NCBI RefSeq assembly: GCF_021130785.1
Contig: NC_060211.1
Coordinates: forward strand, 21,871,001-21,935,000
Source: Homalodisca vitripennis
Lineage: Eukaryota > Arthropoda > Insecta > Hemiptera > Cicadellidae
Reading direction: 5' to 3'
DNA length: 64,000 nucleotides
The translations under genes and the position numbers were made by a program. Each line of letters starts with the position of its first letter. Positions within the stretch are counted from its first letter, which is position 1. The notes under the pieces were generated by a model that had not been told where the DNA came from, ran no database searches, and saw only the letters and a program-made list of their open reading frames with translations. Below are positions 48,966 through 63,087 of the stretch, one piece after another.

Positions 48966-50118
48966 CTAAGAAATGGATTTATGCCGTAGCCGTAAAAGTA
49001 TTGAGCAGTGGGGACTGATGCAAGCGTCTGTGGCGTCCGTTTAATAATGTTGCCAATGGGTATAGCCAGGATGATGTATCAATAATTCTGTGGAGATGGT
49101 TTTGTGAAAAATAATGGCAAGTGGCTATTTTGAGGTCTCGAGGTCTCGGTGAGGCATAGATAAATGGGGTTCATATATACGTTACGAGAGTCAGGAATAA
49201 TTATTACATTAATCAACATGAGCACTTATGTATGAACATCTTCCCTTACAATTGGGTATGGATCTGTCTAGTCTTCTAGCTCAGGTGGATTAATAGTTAT
49301 TAATAGTTGGATTAGCTTCAGTAGCTTCCTGGAGGGCTCTTAACACACTCCTGTGTATTTTCATGTTCTTTCCCTAATGAATGGATGTAGAAATAGATAT
49401 TATTACTGTGAAGGTATATATGATTATTAAATTGCACGAGCTTATAATTCAATTAAATGAAGAACTATTACGAACTATGATCAATTTTCAGTAATTACAG
49501 TACAAAAATGAAAAAAAAATATTTACAAAAATAAACAACAACTTTGATGATTACTTCAGAGAGTTACAATTAGCTATAAGTTTGTTGATAACATAATATT
49601 AGTTTGGATTAAACAGGGTATTTATGAGTTTAGATTAAAATTCAATATATTTGGGTCAGTAAGTGTAGGAATCCTCTAGGTATAAACTCTCAGAGAGATC
49701 TCCTCAAAGTATGTTTATAACATTATTACAATTAAAACAAGTCAGTAAATTCTCAATGTGAAATCAAAACAAATAAAAATTATGATGAGTGAAATTCAGA
49801 TTTAAAGTGCCAATCTGAAATTAAGGCTCTTATAACAAATTAAATACAATACAGGTTTCACTTAAAAATCATATGACTTTTTTTAGAACTGCTAACAAAA
49901 AGATGTTCATAATTTTTTTAAATTTTTCAAAATTTCTTAGATTTATTGTTTTTCGCAGTACACAATTTCTTAAAATCATTCTGAATACTTCAAGTCCAAA
50001 AATCTCAACTGTGTGTATTTGGTCGAGCGTTACTGATGACTATCACTCCCGAGGCTGGGATATTGTATTTATGTCTCTCTGTCTGTCCGAGGTATATCTC
50101 GACAATATATATAATAAC

Positions 50119-50120
<2 letters not shown>
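48966..50120. other. Non-coding AT-rich stretch
   Basis: Nothing supported except the small direct repeat TATTAATAGTT near 49,297-49,310. An open frame into the CA array (from 49,873) is incidental. Confidence 0.45.

Positions 50121-50121
<1 letters not shown>

Positions 50122-50205
<84 letters not shown>
50122..50205. repeat. (AC)n microsatellite
   Basis: About 37 AC units (50,122-50,195) followed by TATATATATA. Open frames through it encode only repeated Thr-His or Cys-Val. Confidence 0.95.
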
Positions 50206-50949
50206 GTACACATAAACTTTGTATTAAGTCATATTTTTATATAACCAACAGCGAGTTTGATGATTTTACTGACCAATAGCGATAATTTCTGCATTGCTCT
50301 TATTGGTGACTATGATGGTAATGATGGAAAATCACAGATAAAATAAATTTGTAAACAAAATGAGAATAACCACATGTAATTTTATAATGTGTTATAGTAC
50401 CATGTGTAACCTAATGAAACGAGTTATAGACTAGGTCATTGCATGCAAATTCTCAAAAATCTGTTATGTGAGACTTGGTGAACGTAGTCGTACTCTGTAA
50501 ATATGTTAAATTGTTTTAAAGCAGTTCTTTGAAATTGGTAGAGAATGGAAATAGTATATTCCTCACACTTATATTTACAGAATTTTTATTTTAAATATCT
50601 ATTATAAGTATTTAAAATAATGGTGTGTTACTTCTAATCAGTATTATAAATCCAATTCTAACTAATGGCTTGTCTATCCGGGAATTGTTTTGTTTCAAGT
50701 GATAGAATGTACTCTGGTTTATTGTTATGGAACAAGCGCTTTATGTTGTACTTCCTTTATCTCATTTCTTTTATTCAGGTCACTCAGACTTTATTTTCTG
50801 CAATAGTGTACTCTTCACTTAGCTATACATGAGATGCACTAGAAAAGATAACAAAAAACAGAACACATTCACTATGATTAAACCTTGTTAGTAGGTTGAA
50901 TAAGCCCGCCATGGTTTGAAAGCAAAATAAAAAAAAAAAAACATTTTAT

Positions 50950-51180
50950 TTCACCAGTCGCAGTTGGGACTGATATTCCCTCTCTCTGCACATAACCTTG
51001 AAATCAAGAGCTTGAAGGTGACTTCCGAACCACTAACAATGGCAGGGCAGGCGGGTTGCTTGCAAGGACAGGATCACTCAGCAGTCGCCTGTCACATGGA
51101 GCAGACACGCTCGACCTTGCTTGATCGCGTTATCTTGCGATAACCGCCGTACCCACTACAGTGATTAGTTGGCAAAACTT
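50950..51180. other. GC-richer island of unknown nature
   Basis: About 230 bases noticeably richer in GC than the surroundings, with AATGGCAGGGCAGGCGGGTT and a perfect palindrome GTTATC-TTGC-GATAAC (51,129-51,144). Bounded on the left by an A run. It could be a SINE-like or other transposon fragment; no tRNA-type promoter boxes were recognised and no ORF covers it. Confidence 0.35.
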
Positions 51181-54100
51181 GAAACAAATCTGGGAATTGA
51201 TAGTAGAAAAAAATAAATTAAACTACAAAGCTTATATTGCTATTCTATCCAATAGTCTTGTATACTAGAAGTTTACTATTTGCAATTAATCCATGCACGA
51301 ATGCTGCTATACTTAACGTAAAAAACACATGGCTTGCTAAGAATACCTCCACCCCTGTCGAAATCGAAGATCATTGTAGTCTTCCTTGCAAACTCTAACA
51401 CATTGGAAATTATATGTTGTGTGACCGGTAAAAAACAAGAAAAAATACCATTTTTGTAAAAGCTAACCTTTAATGGTGGCTTACGAGCTGACTGTACTGG
51501 CAGACATCTTCCTTTGATCCCAGTAAGATCAATTTTAAACTTCAAGCACTTTTACCATCTTATACTTAGTCGTATAATAATGGTTAATATATAAACTGAA
51601 ATATGTAATCAATTCTCATCCAGACGGTACAAGAATTTACTAGTCATTTAGAAAAAACTCAAAAGGTTTTTTATTTCATTGTTTAAACATTCAAACCTTA
51701 TACACTCTGAAAGAAAAAGCAACATGCGTTTGAACGCGTATTCATTGTACTGTTTATTTAAAGTAAAACGTCTACAATATTATTATACAACAAGAAAAAA
51801 TAAAGGAAAACATTTAACATTGGTTTTGTTGTTGTGTAAAATTCAAGGTTGTTTATCAAAGTCATCTGCTAAATTTATAGGGTTAAGAATATTGCCTCTC
51901 AACACTAGCCAACGATATAATTAAATTTACTTTAGTCTAGAAATTACTATGTCAGATTTCATCGCGTATTCGGTGAATAAAATTATACAAACTATATCAT
52001 ATAATATATACCTATATCTGATATATAATGGTTTACCTTGTTTGGCTTTTCAACTTTTCTTCGTTGCTTTATTCTTAAAAAAACATCACAACTACCAAGA
52101 CAAAAATGTTATCGACCAAAATTTTTAAATAACTATATACTAACGAAATAATAATTTTATTTGTTTTACAACGCAGTTTAATAAAATAACTAAGAAAATC
52201 CTGAAAAAAGACATAGGAAAATTTCAAAAATACCACATGTTTAGTTCCTCATTAGTTCAATATTGAGTTATAAATATGCTAATTGTATAGTGTGTGTATT
52301 AAAAGTGCATAGACAAACTATATATTTTTTTATATAAAATAAGAGGCCGCTCTCAAGTATTTTCTCTTCGTCCTCATGGGCCACTGGCCTGTTGGAGGAT
52401 CTTATGAAACCGAATAACAGGGAAAGTCGATACAGTACAATGTGATAAAAGTGCATCCGTCACAGAATGTACTTTTAAGTCAGACACTACTATTGTTAAA
52501 TTTGAATATGCAGTTCTCCTAATATATTATTTATTACAAACAATAATCGTCAATAAAATAATCTAATAATTATTACTGAAAGTTTTAAATTAATTTTATT
52601 TTTACCCAACTTATTTACGGCATGGGAGAATTTCGCAGCAATAATTGTGAAATAATGGCCTTATTATACTAATGGCCAATTTATTGTCTACATCGATGAC
52701 CGCATTCATTGCCTGTTATACTGAGCACAATCCAATGATTGGAATATGGCCAAACAGTTGAGTACTAAGCGGCTTAGCTATATGCTGTACAAATTCTACT
52801 GTGCATCCAGTTGGAGCAAATTCAGTTTCTTGGTAAACGAATGAATTAAGTATTCAACATTTAATTCTGTGAAACATCAATCTAACAGTTAGTAAATTTA
52901 ATCCTTAAAAAAATAGTAAAGAGCATTTAAAGGGAATTCACTGAAATCAAAGTTCATAAAACGTTTAGGTTTATAAAAAAAAAATTTAATAGCTTTATGT
53001 TAAACTGTTACTTATCTATTTACTCTATTTAATCTTAATCATTCTATTGCAAATGTATATATTAATGCAATATAAAGAATAGAATAAATGTTACTGGTGG
53101 TTTTAGTCTACTTACCATTGTTTTTGAATAATTATAATTTAATATCAAAATATCGACAAACCTTGATTTTTTAGTTTAAATGTTATGTATCACTTGATTT
53201 CCATTTTAAAATCTCACAATAAAAAAAAAATATCCTGGCTGATTCAAAGCCCTTATGTCAACGAATAGAATTCCAAAACTCCAAACCGGTATTGTAGAAC
53301 GTCTTTTCGAGGATTTACTAGTAGTATAAACAAGTGCAACAGAGGCAATCTATTATTAAAGTTACTAGTTTAATAAAATTCAAGTTTTGCTGGAAGGCAG
53401 TTTAAAATACATTGTAATACACGTTTTGATAGAATGCTGAGTTAAAAAAAAGTAGAGTATTTTTGGGTTCGCTCAAGAATTACATAATCTACTACTATTT
53501 TCCTGCGGCTTTTCACGTAATTTACTAATAAAAACATACGCGTTTCATTTAAGCATATCCTTTTTGAATGGCATAATCTGAAAATATGCAATGCTCACTC
53601 GGTTATATGCAAACACTCTTGATTCATTTAAGAATAACAGAGTTTAAGTTTAAAGAGCAATATCGGTGCTTCGAAAGCTGGAGTCGGAGATTGAAACAGT
53701 TTTAAAAGTAACAATAAAATAGACATCTATTCAAATGTTTATATTATTTGAATAACTAGCTTGTTCAGCTACAGAAACACTCGATTTATTGTAGGCCAGA
53801 GTATAGAATACTAATTCTGTGGAATGTTACTGAAAGCTTATATAATTTTAATTTGATGTAGACATGTTCTAAGGGACACAACCTTTTTTCAGCCCTTATG
53901 GATACTTGATTCTTATAAAAATGCCTTAATTATTTTAAATAAGTCATGACGTCTAATATAATTTGTATGGGAAATTTCACTTTACACGATATCGAGAAGT
54001 TGGACAATTAGTAATGAGTTTGTGAGTGATGATTTTGCCTTTTATTTATAGAGATTTGTATTAATATTTTTTGTTTTTTTGTCTATCAGTTACTTCACAG

Positions 54101-55829
54101 AAAGCATTGATTTGCAAGCGAGTAAAAGAGAACTTAAGGATGCTGTAATCATCAGAAACAAATATAAGTAAATATAAATTGTGCAAAAACTTAGAAACTT
54201 AACCTAGCGCAATGAAAACAGCTATTGAAGCGAGGGAAGAAAATAAACGTTAAAGTAAAAAGAAGATAATTAAATTTTCTCTTGAATTGCAAATAAACTT
54301 GAGAAGTTCAAAGCGAAGAATCGTAACTGCTCTTATCATAACTTTGAACTAAGTTAATTTCATATTAAAATCTTGTTTGAATTGTAAATTTGAATAATAT
54401 TTTTACAGTTTCTTAAAGTACATGAATTTTCATAACAAAAAATATTTTATTGTAACCGTAACCTGTATTTTTAATTTAACTGACGTATCAAATGTTTAGC
54501 TAATCTTAAACTTGTCATAATTTAAACTGAAATGACGTAATGAATAAATACAATCAATAAACAAACTACTGTAATTTTGAGCTACAAACTGTATGATATT
54601 TAACAGTCATTCATAAACTGTTTTTCACGTATCAGTTAATCATTTTATCTTTTACTTGAATGTTTTCATTTATTAACTACTTCTAATTTGGCACAAATTT
54701 TATTATACAGTGTTGAATGTTTTAGATCATTGAACAGATTGAGATAACATAATATCGATATAATATTTGCCCAGTATATCCAAATTGTCGATAACTACTC
54801 GGTTTTAAGATGTTGGAATTTGGATCTGAGTAAGAAATAGTGCAGTTGTCTGTGACCGTTGCAGTTTTTATCAGTACCAACGCCCTTGTACTGTATCGAC
54901 TCTCTTGATTATTCTGTTTGATAAGATCCTCGCAGTGGTAAATGAGGACCAGGTGAACAAAACTTATAAGGAGATCGGCCTCTTCATAAAAAATTACTGT
55001 GGCGTTGTTATCAATGCATTAAAATTCAAAAGAAATATAGCTTTAACTTTTATATTAGGATATATTTTTATTTTATAGAAGCAAAAGCACATTTCTGAAA
55101 TAAAATAAAAGTACCACTTCGTTTAATGGAAATAAACTGTCCCAAGCTGCTTCTACTTTGCATTTATATAAGCTAGTTCTCATGTGTATATTTTTCAGGG
55201 GAAGCAAAATATTCATGTTGATGTTAATTTAGTGAGATCTCAATATTTCGTAATGATATGAAGAATAAGCGGCATAGGCAATGCTTTAAAAATAAACGTA
55301 AGAACATGAATACGTCTATCTAATTTTTTAAACGATTGATTTTGAAATGACATATTCGGTTATTTAAAAAGGTTTAATCTTGTGTAATCATGATGACTCA
55401 TAAAGTGATGTGTCTAAAATCATAAGGATTTGGGAGTAGAATATAATTTCTGCACCATAATATGTGTAACCATAAATAATAAATTTGTTCTATTATATTT
55501 TAAACACCAAGTTCCCTTAAATATTAAACATATTTAGAAGTTTCCAAAAACAACTGATTCTAAAATTTTGAAGAAATATGCCTAAAGCACAAAGTAGGTT
55601 TGCTAATTATCGATTGCATCGTGCATTGACAACTTTGTGACATATACAACAGTTCCATCGGTTAAGTGTAAGCAAAGCCTATCATTCTGAAGGTCTAGAA
55701 ACATTAAATTCCTTTATGTCGATGTCGTCTATTTAAATTATATCTGTAGGATGAATCTTTAGGCTTGATATTTGTCAGAAATCTCCATTTATTAATAGAA
55801 AAAGATTAAGCTAGATGATCAAACATGCC
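51181..55829. other. Gene-poor AT-rich stretch
   Basis: No gene, RNA or classifiable element seen. Open frames at 51,276-51,545 (-) and 51,679-51,924 (+) have no recognisable motifs. Confidence 0.45.
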
Positions 55830-56759
55830 ACATCATGGGATTTGGCTGAGCGTCAGCGAACAGATTTTATTGGTCTTTTGGGTGGCAATGATTTCAACGT
55901 GAAAATCGTAACATAAGTAAATTATTACATAAACTGAGTACAATCATGATATAACAACACATTAGATTTTAAAATGTGGCATAATATCTCATAACACCCT
56001 CTTGGTGATGCGTGGTCTACCACATTACTATTTTATTTATTTAAAAACTGCATTAAGAAATCTTATTACATATTCTCGATTGAATTGGAAATTTTAAGTG
56101 TTATAGATAAGAAGGTATAATATAACAACACAAACATACATTATATACTTAAAAATGAATAAAAATAGTTTGGTAATAAAAATCTTGATTTTCAATTAAA
56201 AAAATAGATGTTTGTGAATTTCCCTATATAAAATTGTATGTGAAAAACTTATATAAATTATAGGTTATACGCAAAATAATGACAACATATTATACAGTAT
56301 GAGTTTAGACTGCATTCTTATTTTTTTAGACACAAATATAACCTACCTTTATGAAGTTTGAAAACTTCCAAAATACATTTTAATTTTCTCAGTACTATAT
56401 AATTTTCATATGTGCTACCTGATCCACCCAATTTTAAATTAGAGATGTGCAAATTTAGAAAATAAAACTTATTATGTGGATGAACTTTTATCCAAAAAAT
56501 CATCCTATAAGGAAAATAATAACCTGGTCATGGAGCAAGAAGTTTGGAATGTACAATGTCAGACCACTCATCCCATAGCTCTCAGTTACAAAGGTTACCG
56601 CTCATAAATTGCATCCACTCATATGTGTTTTGTTCCATTTGCGTTTTCATCTCACATGTCATGAGTGTTTCATAGTACTCTGTGCTCGCTTGTATTTAAA
56701 TGTCCCCCTATTATAAAGCTGATTAGTCTTCTTTTCAGTATGATTCTATTTTGCAAATA

Positions 56760-57020
56760 TTTATTTTCAAGTACTGTTGAGCGTTAGCAAAGTCTATTAC
56801 TTGAGAGTATCGGAAAAGCTCTTTTCTGTCTGTATTTTTATCACCACGATATCTTGAAAAAGAATTTCTTAAAAGATTTAATATTTTATTTGGATTTACT
56901 TGTACATATGCATAACCTATTTCGATGATGGTGCATGGTACTCTATGGGATTTTAATAATTTGCCATGGGTTTCTTTTCTGTCATATGTGTAACCAAAAT
57001 TGCAACGAGAAAATGTATAT
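56760..57020 (-). repeat. Dispersed repeat, minus-strand instance
   Basis: Read on the minus strand it has ACCATGCACCATCATCGAAA, TTCAAGATATCGTGGTGATA and GACTTTGCTAACGCTCAACA, matching the plus-strand instances near 46.9 and 61.0 kb. The 99-residue open frame across it looks incidental. Confidence 0.5.
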
Positions 57021-59551
57021 TCATAGTGAATCACATAAATTTAACATATGGCATAGCAACATATGTGCACTAAATATTATACACGAATATATAATGTGAG
57101 TAGTTACGATATAAATGTGTTCAAAACCTACGATAGCTATATTTCACTCCAAATATTTAGAAGAAAGGAAATCTTTAAGGGTATTTAAACAATTTTGTTT
57201 CCAAACTATTGGTTATACTTCTAAATTTTGTTGGCGGAATTCAAAATAAAACACAGCGTTTCAGTAAGAATTTGAAATTATCAGCATCTAATATCCACGT
57301 CTGAATAAAACAATAACAATAGAAAAAAATGGTTAAGAATATTAAATAACTTTGGCACCAAAAGAATAAATATTTTAATATGTGTTTGGAAACCTTTGAA
57401 CATATTGAAAATGTAAGTGAACAATCCAGGCGTGACCAGGACAACACCAAGAAGCAGTTATATTCTAGTTAAGCAAAGCTAATTTATGATCCACAAATCG
57501 TTAAAGTTTTAATACTGCTGCAAGTGTGCTTCTAAAGGTTGTGGTTTATAGCTTTAATTTACTGCCAAAATAAAAAAAATTAATAAAGCTAGCTTTATAT
57601 TGTAAAATTTCCACAAGTAGGATATTGTAAACAGATCAACTACAACATTCATGCGATCAATCAATCGTCTTGTATTCAAAGTGACATGAATTACATAAAT
57701 TACAAAGGTTCGAATAAAAAAATAAACATTAAATACAAAAAGTTTATTATAGTGATAAAAAACTAGATTTATTAAATTAGATGAGTTACATATAAAAAAA
57801 AAAAAACACTTCGCCACATTTGAAAAATATAACGAATCTCACACATCTAAAAACACAAAAAAATATTTTAAATAAAAAATCAGGCTCTTGACATTTGGGT
57901 TTGAGCATCTTCTAATAGTTGATCTCATATCTCTTTTTAAACAGCTCTTTGTATCTAATATTTCGATAAAATCTGGCCTCCACATTTTAAGAGAGGCCAT
58001 TCAATGGAGCCCAGTAATGTTCGTGGTTGTACGTTTTTAATTCCGAAAAATGTTTTAATTCCACATGTGACTATTTAAATTACTTTTACTCTTTCATTTA
58101 TAATTCATCGAATAAACATTGTTTTTGAGGTTTTTATATTCCTAAGCGGTTTTATTTACCATTTCAAAGCTATCGTAAATTTTTATTGAATATTAGTGTT
58201 GATGTTATCAATAGTTATTTAGTTTTTAAATTTAAATATAAACATTATATTTAAATCCGAGACTACACAGGCAGCCCAGTGCAGAAGGGAGATTAGTCAT
58301 CTATGTAACATTCTAGGCTAGAATCAGTTATACTTTTCGTTATTGTTTTCGAAGTAACTTTGGTTACATTTTCACATTACTAGAAATAGTGCAGCGTTTA
58401 CTTCCTAGGTTGATATTCTTTTATTACTTTTGAACATTTACGGAGGAAATAAATGAAATATTTCCTTATTATTTTACTTTAATTTCTCACATTGCCCTTA
58501 ACAGAAAAATAAAGGAAAAAGTAATTGAAATTGAAAATTGAGGGTAGTAACAAATAGGAATATTTGAGAACGAAAACTGCTATTGTTACATTAATTGACC
58601 TTTTTGGACTCATCAGAGTCCAATTTATTGAACTTGCAGGAGAAACTACGTATGGAGCATCTTTATCTATGATCATCACGTCATTTAATCATATCTTTTA
58701 AAATATTTTATGCTTTCTCTACATTCGACTCTGAAGTAGTTTCCTAGACAAAAATACAAGCAGAAAATAATACTATTATATTGTACATTTGTGAAATCAA
58801 ATTTAACATCTAAACTGGTGGTAAACATATACTCGGAGATCGTAAACCCAGTATTATTACCAACACTGAATATTCATGCTGCATTCTTAGTTATACAGTG
58901 ATAAATAGTAACAATATCAGTAAAAACCAAAACCTTATTTTAAAAATATTTTTGGTTGTTCAATAACTAACGGAATTTTTTTACGAAATAAAAGTGTATT
59001 TTCTCAAAACAATTCAATAATCCAAACATCCCAAGAATTTGTTTCTAAATATCATACATATAAAGTAACATGTCATATCAAGTGCATGCTCACTAATATT
59101 AGTATTATAATAAGTTTAAAAATAAAAATAGGAAAAAGTCCTTTAAAAAAAAACGTTTTTCATTACTAATGAAATCTGTATCGTTTCGCTGAAATGTGGG
59201 AACATTATCAGATAACGCTGGAAATGTGCGTTCAGAGCAAGGGTGGGCTATAATGTTTATTATGAACATAAACATTTTAGCCTTATCTTGAGATAAGATA
59301 TTTATTGAGCTCTTTGTAAGGAAAAGCTCTCCCACATAACTTTACTGATATTTGTTTTTAAAGATTAAATAAAAGATATGATCCCCAAAAGAGGGACAGA
59401 TAAAAAATGAACAAGTACTATTTTCTAAATAGCGTAGTATGAAATAATCAAAACACGACTACAGGTATTTTGAGCTTTATTTACGAAAACAGATCAGGGG
59501 AGCTCATTAGTAATGTATTTATATATAATCTTTACGCAGATTGCATACACC

Positions 59552-59603
<52 letters not shown>

Positions 59604-60130
59604 ATGCTCGTCTAGTTTTACATAATATACCTGTTTATTTAAAAGCATTGTTATTTTAGCATATTTTTACGATTTTCATAATCATATTTTTAATTGAATC
59701 AAACTCACCCCTGCTTAAACCGACCGATTGTCTAAAAAATTTGAACTTTGTTAGAATAATATAAATTGTATCACAATAGAGGTTTATATATTGAGTATAT
59801 TATACGTTACCTTATTTTATATTATAACAAATTTTATCAGATTTAATCAGTTTGTTGAACTGATTAAAACTGTTCTCTATGGAGAATTTCATCCTGAATG
59901 AAAAATTAAAACATCATCCTACTTATCCTAAAATGTAGTATTTGTTAACTACAGATGATTTTATCGTTTTAATTGTAAACGTTACCATAAAAAATATGCA
60001 GAAAATAAATCTCACCAAGTATTTTTGCGTTATTATAATATGGTTTTTATAATACTATCAGTAACGCGTACAATATGAGTACGTAGTAAGAGATTTTGCT
60101 TTTGTTAAGAAGTCGCATGCATAGTTTTTT
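57021..60130. other. Gene-poor AT-rich stretch
   Basis: No gene seen. A short stem GGCCTC/GAGGCC lies at about 57,977-58,000. The only clear repeat is the (AT) array at 59,554-59,605. Confidence 0.45.
59554..59605. repeat. (AT)n microsatellite
   Basis: About 25 AT units with one phase slip (ATTATA) at about 59,591-59,594. Confidence 0.95.
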
Positions 60131-60137
60131 GAGTAAA

Positions 60138-60760
60138 AGTCAAAAGTCTAAGTCAAAAATCCTTTATTCAACAAATTTACAAACCTTACAATATTTCCTA
60201 CAACCAAGCACCCAAAAGGGCGCGCGAGGGTTAGGCAAAGATGAATATACAATTAACATATACTATTTAATCTTCGTGGCAGCTAGCTATTTTATCGTAT
60301 TTAGATTTACTACTAGAAATTTTAAAAATATGTTAAAACTCAACAACACAACAAAAATACAAATTTAACCTTATATAACAATCATAAATAAACACACAAT
60401 CATATAAATTTCAACACACAACATCAAACAGACACCAACAGAGAGCTATAAAACATTTTTGTTTATAAAGTTACATAGTACTAAATAACAAGGAAATAAA
60501 ATATAATAATACAATACAACCAGAAATAGACTACTAAGTGGACTACTATGTGTATACCTCATTTCGTCCCCCTGATATTTTTAGACAGATTGAGAGACAG
60601 AGACTATCTTTCACAAAATACATCCAAAATTTTACACCCCCACTTCACAAAAGAGGATTGTGTACGTCTACTCTTCAATGACGTTCAGACTATCTCTATT
60701 TTTTTATATGTAGAAATAAATGTTCACACACAAAATTAAAAACCTACGGGTGAAATCTTT
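60138..60760 (-). mobile_element. Probable LINE 3' end, minus strand
   Basis: Read on the minus strand, the left edge gives AATAAAGGATTTTTGACTTA followed by a second GACTTTTGACTTTT, a form of 3' tail with AATAAA and TTTGAC-like repeats common in insect CR1/Jockey-type LINEs (recalled, not searched). No ORF remnant was found upstream, so the extent is a guess. The 90-residue plus-strand frame here is incidental. Confidence 0.35.
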
Positions 60761-60984
60761 TTTAAATTATCCTGATACATGATTCCTTTACATTTTTATT
60801 CATTAAATGACGTGTGATATTATTGTTTAAATGATAAAAGTCCACACACCAAGTTACTTTAAAATGATGTATGTCTTAGAATAATTAGATTACATGTGCA
60901 AAATATGTTACATGTTTGAATCTGTTATGGGTGTACTAAGTTTGTTTAAAAATATATTTAATCTCGTATTTGATTGTTACTATC

Positions 60985-61085
60985 ACGGCTTACTAGTAAG
61001 ACAAATGTAAAAATATTCATTAGCGCTCAGCAAAATCTCATAGATGGACATAGACCATCATCGAACTCACTATGGCACTATAGGT
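60985..61085 (+). repeat. Dispersed repeat, short instance
   Basis: GACAAATGTAAAAATATTCA, TTAGCGCTCAGCAAAATCTC and AGACCATCATCGAACTCACT place it in the same family as 46,840-47,075. Confidence 0.5.
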
Positions 61086-61420
61086 ATAGTATAGATAGGT
61101 AAATGTGGTTTATGTGTTGTTTTTAATATTTTGTATAACATATACCAGTGAAGGTAAATTTGTTCTATGATATTATTATGACAGTCCAAGCTCTCGAGTG
61201 ATAGCCCGGGCCACTACATAGGGAAAAATAAAAATACGATAAAAATAGGAATACAAATATGGTATGACTGTTTATTCATAACTTACCGCTATTTCTTGAT
61301 CCTAATATTATCATCATATTAAAATATTGGTTTAGAATCATACCCCAGCCAATGGGGTAAAATTAGTAAAGAAACATCTTTGAGATGATTACATTTTTTT
61401 ATGAAACAAAAGAAAAAAAA

Positions 61421-61474
61421 TGTAATATGAATGCAACATTGTATGCATGTAATATGAATGCAACATTGTATGCA
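61421..61474. repeat. Two perfect 27-bp tandem units
   Basis: The unit starts TGTAATATGAATGCAACATT and repeats exactly at 61,421 and 61,448. On the minus strand it gives a repeated nine-residue ITCIQCCIH in an open frame with no other support. Confidence 0.95.
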
Positions 61475-63087
61475 TAGAATTGGAATTGTTATGTATGCAG
61501 TGATGTTATTGCTGCAGTACAACCACCCAATACTGTTAATTGGTTAATCCTGTCCCACCAATACACTGATTGACATTATGTTGTGTATACTAATTGTTTG
61601 ACGATACGATCGGCAAAGTCATAAATATCTTTAAACACGTTTTTATATAATATCTGGACAATAATTTATTGGTATTTTTCGTTCTCAGAACTCACAGGAT
61701 ATTTAATAATAATTAATTATTTACAATAATAATTATTAATACTTCTAAATGCTTCTATGTATATCAATAGTTTATTAAATAATTTGTGTATGTTATAAAA
61801 TAAATTCATTTTAAGCGAGAATTTGATTAATAAAAATATGGTGGTTTTATTATGTTTATTAGTACAAGAATTTATGACTAACATTTTATAAACCCTCCTC
61901 GATTAATGCGTATAGTTACAAGTGACACTACATATTAATTTTAATTATTTGATAACTAACATAGAATTATAACTAAGCAGAGTTTCTTTAATGATAATTT
62001 ATATATCGAATATCCAAATAGGCATTGTTACTGAAAACAAGATATTGCATTATTTTTCAATAACATTTATTTTTATCCCTGTTTTTATTTTGTGTGCGGG
62101 CTTCAAAAAGCTTAAGGTGATTTATATTGTATAAGTTGAATTGCAATGCACATCGGACTGTACTATGAAGTAATTATATAAAAAAAACTATACATAAGAT
62201 GTATTTATATCATGAAATTTAAACATTAAAATAGTCTGTAAAAAAAACACACAACAAATTGAAACGGTAGCCTAATTTTAAACTAACTCAAAGAAATCAT
62301 AGAACAAGTAAAAACCGATCCAGAACTAATAATCGTATCAGTCAACCACGATTGTTATTCGCAGCATATGAACGAAACTAATACGTGATCATAAGGTTCA
62401 AAAATATTAAACAAATCGCAATGTTTATAGAATATAGGTTAAAAACGCTTAGTAATATAAATTTAAGAATGAAATAATTTGTATCCTCTAAGAAAACTAA
62501 CAAAGTCCCATAGCAGTGGGATTTTTTCAAATGCCAATCATCCAAACGACTTTATTTCGGCGTCCATAGAGACATTACGTCGCTGGTTGTTGTCACTTAC
62601 AAATTGGCCAATCAGATAGCAGCAGACTGACTACAAAAGCGCCATGATTCCTCACTAATAGTGAGATCGCGGTGAAACTGAGAATATAAACCATATTTTG
62701 AATCTCCACTACTCCCAGAGATTATCCATGTGACTCCATATCAAAGTTATAAACGATTTGTAAGATACTTAATCGTATTTTGCAAATGTATTGTAATATT
62801 TAAATATTTTTATAAATAAAACTTGAACTATCAGGAATTTCAGGAATCCATGATTGAATGTTGGTTATAGTGATCCGGTCCCTGATCGAGGTCCTCCATG
62901 AGGAAGGATAGTAGGCTATCTTTATTGTTCCAACGATCTAGGACTTTACTATGGTTAACTGTACGCACCAGTTTCTACTTTGGACCTGTACGCTGTGGAG
63001 AATATTTTAGAGTATTGTTTTATACAGACTTTTTCACAATACAGAAACAATAGAGAAACCATTAATTAATTATTCATTGATATTAAA
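61475..63087. other. Non-coding stretch before the piggyBac-like element
   Basis: No gene. 62,500-62,760 is somewhat richer in GC (GGCCAATCAGATAGCAGCAG) and could be an old element or regulatory sequence; nothing further can be said. Confidence 0.4.

Noticed and set aside
49873..50244. 123-residue frame through the CA array
   Set aside because: Its length comes from the microsatellite, read as Thr-His repeats.
50950..51180. Possible tRNA or tRNA-derived SINE
   Set aside because: No cloverleaf and no convincing A and B boxes; left as an unclassified GC-richer island.
60096..60368. 90-residue plus-strand frame
   Set aside because: Low-complexity and antisense to a probable LINE 3' end.
61319..61522. 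67-residue minus frame with a nine-residue repeat
   Set aside because: The repeat is just the 27-bp tandem duplication; no other coding sign.
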